A stretch of DNA of 64,000 nt from Cercospora beticola (lineage: Eukaryota > Ascomycota > Dothideomycetes > Mycosphaerellales > Mycosphaerellaceae). Below the pieces are notes generated by a model. That model did not search any database. It had not been told where the DNA came from and was given only the letters and a program-made list of their open reading frames with translations. The DNA lies in NCBI RefSeq assembly GCF_033473495.1, contig NC_088938.1:2294001-2358000 (forward strand). Direction: 5' to 3'. The position numbers and the translations under genes are program-made. Below are positions 47,214 through 55,261 of the stretch, piece by piece; the stretch's first letter is position 1; every line of letters begins with the position of its first letter.

Positions 47214-48143
47214 ATGAAGCAACATTTCAGCGAAGAAGATGGTATCGATAGGGACTTCTGGACTAAGAAATATCTCCAAGGACGTCCCAACCTCGCAGAG
47301 GCCACACTCCAGCGTATCTGGAAGTATCATGCCGATAAGGGCGGGAGTTTTGGTCTTTGCCACGAGCCTGGTGCCGGATCAGGCGTGCACACCAGACGCA
47401 TTGCGGAAAAGTTTGAGAGCGTCGTAGCTTCAGACCTCGGAGCAGCACATGTGGCGCTGGGAAAGGAGAGGCATGCTGATCTGCCCAATGTCGAGTTCCG
47501 CGTTGGCAATTCCGAGGATCCGGCAGGCATGGGTCTGCAGAAAGCAAGTGTTGATCTCGTTCTGGCCATCAACTTTATTCACTTCGTCGACACGGATGCC
47601 ATACTGCGGGCAGTGGACTATCAACTGAAGCCTGGCGGCACATTTGCGGTGCTCGCGTTCTGTCAAGTATTCGTGCTTGACCAAAACGCCCGACAGGTAT
47701 GGAATCAGCTCTGGAATGCCGTGTGTCATAATTCCACACTGCGACAAGGGCACGACAGCGTGTATGAGACGCTCTGGTACAAAAAGGCCGCATGTGGCTA
47801 CGACCATTTGCCACTTCCCGAGTCCATCTTCGAGCCTGGCGCGGTGAGGTTCAGAAGCGGGTCCAAGGACAACTGGCCTGATGCTTATTTGGCCAAGAAT
47901 GTTTCGGATCCTTTGGAATCGGGGTGCGGGAAGAATGATATATTGATGACCGATGTCGACACTGAGGACTGGAAAGTCGAAGTTGGGGTATCGGAACTGC
48001 GGAAATTGCTATACTCTGTCATCCCATTCGAAGAGACAGACGAGGTAGCAGCCTTGTGGAAGCAATTAGAGGATGAACTGCAAGATCGCAGAGTAGAGTG
48101 CCTTGTTCCTGTGACTGGCATTCTGGCGACGAAGAAGAGATAG
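47214..48143 (+). CDS. SAM-dependent methyltransferase (class I, Methyltransf_11-like)
   Basis: Intronless, 309 residues. The SAM-binding motif I is CHEPGAGSGVHTRRIAEKF, followed by an acidic end of strand 2 (VVASDLG), then VEFRVGNSED and the motif IV-like VDLVLAINFIHFVD, all in the order of class I methyltransferases. The C-terminal part is longer than minimal and helical, similar to trans-aconitate-methyltransferase-like (Tmt1-type) proteins. Substrate unknown. It stands alone, not adjacent to secondary-metabolism core genes. Confidence 0.88.
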   Translation: MKQHFSEEDGIDRDFWTKKYLQGRPNLAEATLQRIWKYHADKGGSFGLCHEPGAGSGVHTRRIAEKFESVVASDLGAAHVALGKERHADLPNVEFRVGNSEDPAGMGLQKASVDLVLAINFIHFVDTDAILRAVDYQLKPGGTFAVLAFCQVFVLDQNARQVWNQLWNAVCHNSTLRQGHDSVYETLWYKKAACGYDHLPLPESIFEPGAVRFRSGSKDNWPDAYLAKNVSDPLESGCGKNDILMTDVDTEDWKVEVGVSELRKLLYSVIPFEETDEVAALWKQLEDELQDRRVECLVPVTGILATKKR

Positions 48144-48548
48144 GACCGCGGGTGCTTGGGAATAGTGCGAGACCTGCCTGTGTCGCGGCTCAAGCCCATG
48201 CTGCAGGCATCTGATAAAGGTATCGTTAGCATAATTTCACAAATTGATACCGAGACGCGTCGTGGTGGGATGCTGAGTCAGAGAGAAGATTAGGCTGTCG
48301 ACAGTAGCCAACCCAAGAGCTACAGCGGATAAGTGCGGGAGCCAAATCCAGGAGCAGTCACCTGTCCAGCTTTCCGTCTAAGGATGACTGTTTGTTTCAT
48401 CATATAAAAGGTGCAGAGATACATATGAGCATAAACAGCATTCTTACCTTGTGAGCCGCACGGGACTGCTGAAAACTTCAGCAACAAAAACAACTGCAAG
48501 GTTTGGCCAAGCTGACGGTGGTGAGTCTAAGAAGTGATCCGGATATCT
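48144..48548. other. Convergent intergenic region (405 bp) with an orphan TATA-like element
   Basis: 3' flanks of the methyltransferase (+) and the DUF3807 gene (-). On the plus strand CATATAAAAGG near 48402 resembles a strong TATA box, but no plus-strand gene follows until 49780. Only a 9-codon ORF starts downstream (48425). Confidence 0.4.
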
Positions 48549-49329
48549 TCAATAATCCATCTCAATAGTCTCGTTCTGTTGGTCGTCCATCTCTCGAGCT
48601 AAGCGACGATGAGTGACAGATCCTTCGATCGGGTCTTTGTTGTTGATATAGCCTTCCCATTTACGCTTATGCCGCTGGTCGTACGGGACGTCCCGCGTTC
48701 GTTTGCGTTTTCTAGATCCAGTAGAACTCGAAGTTGCTTCACTGCGCCCACTCTGCGAATGCTGGCGTTGCTTGGGTGAAGGTGGCGCGAGCGCGGGTCG
48801 GGAGTCCTTGCGCTGAGCAGTTGCGAATGCAAGCAATTCGTCCTCCAGGCTGGAAACGTCTGAAACAGGCGACGCGGCTCTCCCGTCTTGCTCAGCGATG
48901 GCTGCCTTTGCTTCACGTTCTTCTTGTTGCTGTAATTCCTGGGCGCGCTTCATTTGCCAGAGTTCTGTACGTCGGAAAACAGCAATTTGCTCGTCTGTGA
49001 GCGTTCGCTTGACGCCATCGTCGTAGTAGCCCAATTCATCGTCTGGCTCTTCGTACTCTAGCTCAAAGTTCAGTGCCTTTTGTGCATCCACAAACCACTC
49101 ATTGGGTTTCGTATCATCGCCGAAATGCATAAGCTGGAAATGAAGGAGATTGTCCTTACATGTAGTCAGTACTTACCTCTCTGCCCTATTGTGAAAGCGC
49201 CAAGTATACCTCGGTGATTTGTGGCAGTGATTTTTTGAATTTGTTGCGCGCCTTTGAAGCGCGAGATTTCTCGTTCTTTCTCAGCCTGCTCCGCGGCTGC
49301 TGTCGTGTATCATCACTCCCATCTGCCAT
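48549..49329 (-). CDS. DUF3807-type protein, Ser/Lys-rich
   Basis: Exons 49329-49210 and 49133-48549 with a 76-nt intron give 234 residues. The exon join was chosen because the GTATAC donor at 49209 restores the frame between KKSLPQITE and LMHFGDD; the first frame otherwise stops. The conserved block is GYYDDGVKRTLTDEQIAVFRRTE, typical of DUF3807 fungal proteins of unknown role. The remainder is disordered, with Gln/Glu/Ala-rich coiled segments and a basic RKRKRTRD nuclear-localisation-like motif. A nuclear role is inferred only from that motif. Confidence 0.7.
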
Positions 49330-49779
49330 TTGGTGCAAGCGGCCGCCTCGACTTCTGCAGTGCGCCAGATGTGCGTTGAATGTGTTTGATAGCTGTGGTT
49401 GTTGATTGCAGGAGCGAGCACGCGACAAGAGAGGAAAGGACTGAGAGCGCGAGTCATGAGCGCGCTAAGCCTGTTCCGTGCCCTTCTGCGAATCCGAGAT
49501 TTAGCGTCGATCTTCGCGATGCGGTCTGCTTACAGGATCCATGACGTGGTTTGTTTCTTCATCACATGCGGCGCATTTTGGCCTTTCGCGCGCACCGGGG
49601 CATTAAAACCCCGTGCACTGCTGGGCGCGAAGGAAGTAAGCGTCATTGTGGAAGGCTTGCGCCTCGCGTGTCTACAGTATAACATTGCTCGAGAGCCGCA
49701 TCTATCAACGCTCATAATCTGCAACAACATCTTCCTTGGAGCTGCACAGCAGGGGTGACTCTGCATACATCTGCCCAAG
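49330..49779. other. Divergent intergenic region (450 bp)
   Basis: Shared promoter region between the DUF3807 gene (-) and the DUF1295 gene (+). No other feature. Confidence 0.5.
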
Positions 49780-50925
49780 ATGCCTACTCACGATCCAGTC
49801 CACGTGCTGGACGACTACTACCTGGCGATAACACTCCTGGTCACGGTCGCCTACCAGTTGATTGGCTTCGCGTTTGCTTTCACCTTCAAATTCGACAAGC
49901 TCACAGATTTCATGGGCGGCACCAATTTCGTGTTACTCGGAATCCTGACACTGGCACTTTCGGGGACCACAAATGCGCGTCAAATCATCACATCTCTGAT
50001 GCTGATGCTATGGGCAGCTCGCCTCTCCGGATTTCTCCTGTTCCGAATCTTGAAGACCGGCAAGGACGACAGATTCGACGACAAGCGAGACAAATTCTTT
50101 CCGTTCCTCGGCTTTTGGGTATTCCAGATGTTCTGGGTTTGGACAGTCTCGATGCCAGTTGTCATCCTGAATAGCCCCAATGTACTGCAGTACCGACAGC
50201 CCAGCTTCGGCAAGGGCAGCGACATCTTTGCCATAATCTGGTTTGCGCTCCATTTTGGCCTCGAGGCGCTGAGTGATATTCAAAAGTATCAATTCAAGCA
50301 GGGTGCAGGAAGTCAACCCGGTGCAGTGAACAACAAGGGGTTCTGGAAATATTCGAGGCATCCAAACTACTTTGGCGAGATCATGGTTCAGCTTGGTATG
50401 TTGACTGCTGAGACCACGACCAATAATACCCTCTGACAGATACCAGCGATCTATATCATTGCCATTACGCCCGCATCGTACGGAACTGTGCCATCTGGTT
50501 CAGGAGCATATGCGGCCTTGTATGCCTCCATCGTAGGCTTCATCTTCCTTACGACACTGCTTCTATTCGTGAGCGGCTTGACACTTCAGGTAATGAAATC
50601 CCCCAAGAGACAGATCGAAGCCTCAATCGCTGACACGAACATACAGGAACGTCCTGGAGCCAAGAGACGCTATGAGAAGGGTACTGGCTGGCACGACTAC
50701 GAGAAGTATCTGCAAGAGACCAGCATCTTATTTCCCATGCCACCGGCTATCTGGCGGAATCTTCCGGTCATTGTGAAGAGGACCATAGGATTGGAATTCC
50801 CAATCTACGTCTTCGACCCTGCGAAACACGCCGACCAAGACGCCGTGAAGCAGAACCGCGCAGAACAGGGACAATCCGGAAGTGAAGGAGGCCAGCACAG
50901 ACAAAGCACCGAACCCTTGAATTAA
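49780..50925 (+). CDS. DUF1295 membrane protein, steroid 5-alpha-reductase-like family
   Basis: Exons 49780-50395, 50447-50589 and 50647-50925, with introns of 51 and 57 nt, give 345 residues. Several hydrophobic helices span the first 260 residues. The family C-terminal signature WKYSRHPNYFGE is present, just before the first intron. The second junction restores GLTLQ-ERPGAKRRYE, a conserved family step. The C-terminal 80 residues are hydrophilic with a YEKYLQETSILFP block. Relatives are NADPH-dependent membrane reductases; substrate here unknown. The first acceptor is the second AG of ACAGATACCAG, needed to keep the frame. Confidence 0.87.
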
Positions 50926-51072
50926 ACCCTGACGACTGACCCGACGATGTTACGAAGGATTTGAGCGTACAGCGACCACAAATACCCACATAGACACTAA
51001 TTTCTGCTGCTTTTGTTAACTGTATAAGATCTGTAATTGTATTTTCCGACAATTTATTCGATGGCTCACCGC

Positions 51073-51867
51073 TCACCACTTCTCCATCATGGGTCGAATA
51101 TCGATCTCGTTCGTGAAGCACCTTCGACTTTGAAGATGGAGGTCCCAGTAAGTCTGCGCAATTGCCTCGGGATCGATTGTCTCCTCAGGCTTCTTGTCTT
51201 TCAAAAAGTCCTTGCCCCACGGCGTATCAATCGCGCCATCAACAATAGCATGCACCACATGAATGCCCTTGGGCCCGAACTCCTTAGCAGCAGAGATGGA
51301 AAGTGCCCGTAGACCATGTCGAGGCACACACATGACCAGTGATCCGGGATTCGCCTTGACAGCAGCAGTCGAGCCTGTGAAGAAAAGGCTCGGAGGCGTT
51401 TGTGGGTTGCTCTCTGCATGCTTGAGCAAGAGAGGAAGGGCACTTTGCGCAAAGGATAAAGCACCTTTGCTGTAAAAGAGATATCAGTGAGAACACACGC
51501 ATTCCACAGTACGGATAACTTACACACTGACGTTCAACCCGCCATCCAAGTCTTCCATGCTAATATCCAGCAATGGTTTCCGGATGAACCTGCCTGATGC
51601 ATTGAAGACTGCGACTTGGGTAGGAACGTTCGGGAACTCCTGTTCGATCTTGGCGAAAGCTGCTCTCACACTATCTTGCTTCGACAGATCTGTACTGATC
51701 CCCAGGGCCTTCCCGCCGCTCTTGATGATTTCCTGCTCCACTGGTCCATAGCTCTCTGGTTTGCGTGCGAGGAGAACGACAGTATATTCCTTGCCAAAGC
51801 GACGAGCGACGGCTGATCCATTGCCACTACCGACGCCTGCGATGATCGCTAGCTTTTGTGAAGACAT
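51073..51867 (-). CDS. Short-chain dehydrogenase/reductase
   Basis: Exons 51867-51524 and 51469-51073 with a 54-nt intron give 246 residues. The cofactor loop GVGSGNGSAVARRFG is an SDR variant of the TGxxxGIG motif. VFNASG stands in place of NNAG. The usual YxxxK active site is not obvious: after LFFTGST the expected Tyr position reads PRHGLRALSISAAKEFG, so the catalytic residues may differ from classic SDRs. The frame is open upstream to 51921, but MSSQKLAIIAGVG is the better start. A TATA box lies 64 nt upstream. Substrate unknown. Confidence 0.85.
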
Positions 51868-52397
51868 TATTCGATGGCAATATTCGGAGAGTATTGAGGT
51901 GCGATGGCAGCTCTTAGGCAAGGGTGGGGTTTATATGGCGCTACCGTCCGCGGTATACCACAGCTTTGTTCACTAATCGGTGATTACCGCTTAGGCTCTG
52001 AACATTTCGACATCAAAGGCCAGACTGCAGACAATCCCTGATTGATGGCCTCTTTTGGTAAGCTGACGAAGGTGTAATGCTTCGCAATGTGAGTTGTAGT
52101 TGTTGCTGCATGTGATGCCTCAGGCTCGGAAGTGAGCTGACTAATGCTTCGGCAGTCCGTTCCTGCGACCAGGATATACACCAAGGAACATTCTGACTTG
52201 TGGGTCACCCTCAACGTGGAATCCGAGTAAAGTCGCAAACAGCTTCGCACATATTCGCGAAACCGATCTCAAAGCTGACGACAGAGTGTCGAAAGTCTCC
52301 ATTGCGAAATCATGACGTTATCAAGCCTGACCGCACCTCTCCTTGCCGGGCACAGAGGTGCATATTTGGAGACATATAGGCAAGGACCACGCGGCCG
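51868..52397. other. Divergent intergenic region (530 bp)
   Basis: Shared promoters of the SDR (-) and the NIF3-like gene (+). A TATA box for the SDR is listed separately. No other feature. Confidence 0.5.
51931..51935 (-). promoter_or_regulatory. TATA box of the SDR gene
   Basis: TATAA on the minus strand, 64 nt before the start codon at 51867, in the right orientation. Confidence 0.45.
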
Positions 52398-53327
52398 ATG
52401 AGAATGCCTCCTTCTCCCGCTCCAACCCACGCAGAGATCACGACCTTTTTTCAAAGACTCCTTCCTCCTTCAGCGAATGCCAGAGAGGTACCCTTCCTCT
52501 GGCACAGTCCACGGCATCCCTTGTACAATCCGTCTCTCCGAAATACAACGACTGTTGTGCTGAGCATCACACCGACGGATGGCTTCTATGCCGCGAACAA
52601 TGACCCAATGCGTCCGTCAGCACCATTGTGCTTTCTGCACAGGCCTTGGAACCTTGAGCGTAGAGCACTAAGACGAGGCTCACTTGTACTTGCGAGCCAT
52701 GCCTCTTTCGATGAGCATTTGACAGTAGGCTGGAATGTCTCACTCGCTCGAAGACTCAACCTAGACTTAGCAGAAGCTGTTTGTATACAAGGATACAAGG
52801 ACAATCCCGATCGGAAGATTGGGCTTGTAGCCAGACTCCAGCAGCCTTTGCCCGTTCAAGTCTTGTCTCAACAGCTCAAGCATGAGTTTCACGGAGCTGG
52901 AGAGCTACATCAGGTAGAGAGCAGCGATGTTGTTGCTCTTGAGACTGGATCAGCGTCACCTTTGCGCATAGTGGCCATCATGAACGCCTTTCATGCTGAA
53001 GAAATTCAACGTGTCCTACAAGCTGCACGAGAAAAAGCCTGGATTGATCCCGAAGCAGACGGGAGCTCGATTCTGTATCTGACCGGAGCTGCGCGCGACT
53101 ATGGACTTGCAGCAATCAAGGAAGTCAGCATGCCAGCGTTCTGTGTCGGGCACCGAGCCTGCGAAGAATGGGGCATACGATTCCTCGCAGAACAACTCAG
53201 GGAAGAGTGGCCAGACTTGGACGTTGTTGAAGTGCTTGAGGAAGAAGAGCCCGTTGCGCCCAGAACGAAGAAGATCGACAGGCTATCCTCTGACAGTCCA
53301 GTCTCCGCTAATGTGGCGACAAGCTGA
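52398..53327 (+). CDS. NIF3/DUF34-like protein
   Basis: Intronless, 309 residues; two nearby in-frame ATGs (52398 and 52404) could serve. The C-terminal block CVGHRACEEWGIRFLAEQLREEW matches the GH..SE..G...LA pattern of the NIF3/DUF34 metal-binding family. SLVLASHASFDEH may hold a metal-ligand His. The middle region (GYKDNPDRKIGLVARL) fits the family's characteristic strand. NIF3 proteins are universally distributed, with proposed roles in metal-dependent hydrolysis or cofactor handling; none is settled. The N-terminus is Pro-rich and the C-terminus acidic (EVLEEEEP). Confidence 0.75.
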   Translation: MRMPPSPAPTHAEITTFFQRLLPPSANAREVPFLWHSPRHPLYNPSLRNTTTVVLSITPTDGFYAANNDPMRPSAPLCFLHRPWNLERRALRRGSLVLASHASFDEHLTVGWNVSLARRLNLDLAEAVCIQGYKDNPDRKIGLVARLQQPLPVQVLSQQLKHEFHGAGELHQVESSDVVALETGSASPLRIVAIMNAFHAEEIQRVLQAAREKAWIDPEADGSSILYLTGAARDYGLAAIKEVSMPAFCVGHRACEEWGIRFLAEQLREEWPDLDVVEVLEEEEPVAPRTKKIDRLSSDSPVSANVATS

Positions 53328-53610
53328 GGCAATGAGATATCCAGATATTCGGATCCAGCACGAGCTTCTTGAGAGGCGAAGAGCATCAAGCCGTGATCGA
53401 GTACACTGGAAGTCACTTACCGAAAGAACATTTGCACATTCTGATCTGTGGCCGTTGGACATGTACAACGCATCCCGCGCAGTCCTCAATCTACGCAAGC
53501 ACAAGTCAACAACGTCATCGCGATGCGATAGAGAGACTTGAGCAACAACACTCTTCCCTCCACACCAAATTCTTCACCGGCATTCGATAAAGGAGATCGG
53601 ACCAACCATC

Positions 53611-54008
53611 ATGACCGATAATCACAACAAACCTTGCACTCTCTGCGGAACTTCTCGATCAGTCCTCGTCCGCTGCCAAATCGACGATTCACGCAAATGG
53701 CACATGGTGTGTCCCGGCGAGTGCTGGAGAAGCGTCTCTGGAGGACAAGAAGACGCTCGAGGATTCGAAAAAGAATATCCTTTCTACCGCTACGGTGGCA
53801 TGTGGAAAGTATGATGAGCTGCTCTCTTGACCGGTTTTTCCGTGCTGATATCATATGGCTGAAGAATAAACATTCCGATGGACCCCTAAGCGCTAAGAAG
53901 CCAGAGAAGGTGAAGAAGCGGCAGAGAGAAGAGAGAGCGGGACGAGAGAAGGACGAGACAACGTCGCATGAAGTCAAAGAGCACGCGGAGTCGGAGGAAG
54001 GACCGTGA
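53611..54008 (+). CDS. Small Cys-rich, Lys-tailed protein (putative zinc-binding)
   Basis: Exons 53611-53808 and 53865-54008 with a 56-nt intron give 113 residues. The first exon carries CTLC, VRCQ and VCPGEC, a spaced set of five cysteines with a nearby His (WHMVCPGECW), like a small zinc-binding fold. The first exon alone would end right after YGGMWKV, but splicing at GTATGA to the acceptor AAG at 53864 gives MWKNKHSDGPLSAKKPEKVKKRQ and a charged tail, a pattern seen in conserved fungal small proteins. Function unknown; nucleic-acid or ribosome association is only a guess. Confidence 0.7.
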
Positions 54009-54136
54009 AGTAGGTTCACCATTCCCGGCAGGAATTTGTCACCTCCGGTTCTACCTCGAAGTCCCTTCGATGCTTTTGGGGGCGCAGCAGTCCCTGAGAG
54101 CCTCATCTTCGCGCAAAGACTTCCTGATATGCCATA

Positions 54137-54159
54137 CAGTGTTACCTCGTTATATGCAT
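54137..54159 (+). repeat. Left terminal inverted repeat of the MITE
   Basis: 23-bp repeat matching the reverse complement of 54573-54595 at 22 of 23 positions; preceded by TA. Confidence 0.85.
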
Positions 54160-54572
54160 ATATGAATAGAAGCATAAACCGGCTATAAGCATGCAGCCCC
54201 TTGCAAGAGCCTTTTTTGGCAGGGCCGCAAGCATAATCTGGTTTGTAGCATTATGCTTATAGAGTTAGAGATTTTCTGTTGTGCATGCTTATAGATAGGT
54301 AGAAACCTCTATCGATTTGACATTAACCTGCCGCAGAAACTATCTCAGAACGTGTCGGCGCTATCGCAGGATGCGTAGATTCCGTCTTGTTTCTGTTTTC
54401 AAAGGGGATTAAGAGCCTTTCCGCTACCGTGCTACGACCCTAGAGCTTAATTCACCTCACCGGCGCCAAGACTGCCTTACTCAGCAAGAGGAGTGGACTG
54501 ATCAGGTGGTTTCGACAAACCGCGTATATGCATAACCCCCCTATAAGCATGAGCCCTCTCGCAAAGACCCAC

Positions 54573-54595
54573 ATGCTTATAACGAGGTAACACTG
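54573..54595 (-). repeat. Right terminal inverted repeat of the MITE
   Basis: 23-bp repeat, inverted partner of 54137-54159, followed by TA. Confidence 0.85.
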
Positions 54596-55261
54596 TAGGT
54601 GTATGCGGACGAAGCTCCGATGCGCTGTCCAGGCTCCTGGAGACGATGCGATCCTGATGATCTTGATGGCAGGAAACCCACTGGTGGCTCTGGACCCAAT
54701 CGTTAGCCAACGTGAATTTCTCACGTTGACAGGAGGCTGGAACAACTGTTAGAACCTCACCAGTCATACATCCATCAGTAACACATGCAAAGAGCGAAGA
54801 TATCACAATGAAGATCTCTGAAGCGGAGCGGACGAAGCCGACATTATGAAACGCGTGAAGCAAGGGTCTGTAGTTTTACTACAAGCGGAAGCAAAATCGC
54901 TCACATCAGCACAAGTAAGCGACCACAACTGCTGTAAACGGCGCGGTGCAGTACATCCTACAGAGTACATCCCAGAGCCGCAGTCAGCTCATTCCCGCTT
55001 AGCCTCCTAAGCGGCTGGACCTTGATGGTTGGGCAGCTTGACCCTATGTCGTGAACTCTACCTTTGGTACAACCAAGCCACAAACGCAAAGTGCATATCC
55101 CGAGCCATCTGCACATAGACGAGCCGTGTCGCAGTCTAACCCAAACTTTCATCGCGCGGAGAAGTAACGGCCCCGAAACCCTTTCCCTCGCGCGAGAGAG
55201 AGCTTCGCGCGCGGCGCAATGTACACCAAAACCGCCAACGTCTTTTTTTCCTTTCTCATCA

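Larger units (their letters stand above)
54137..54595. mobile_element. Tc1/mariner-type MITE (non-autonomous, 459 bp)
   Basis: The ends are 23-bp terminal inverted repeats with one mismatch: left 54137-54159 starts CAGTGTTACCTCGTTATA, and right 54573-54595 is its reverse complement. They are flanked on both sides by TA (54135-54136 and 54596-54597), the Tc1/mariner target-site duplication, and the CAGT terminus fits the superfamily. Inside, the TATAAGCATG-type motif recurs in both orientations (near 54183, 54247, 54284 and 54541), and the segment CTATAAGCATG...AGCCC...GCAA is directly repeated near 54183-54211 and 54541-54570. No transposase frame is present, so it depends on a related element elsewhere. 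Confidence 0.82.
54009..55261. other. Intergenic region (1253 bp) with a MITE
   Basis: Holds the Tc1/mariner-type MITE at 54137-54595 and the 3' flank of the fusion gene (-). No coding gene is seen; short frames within and around the element are chance. Confidence 0.6.
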
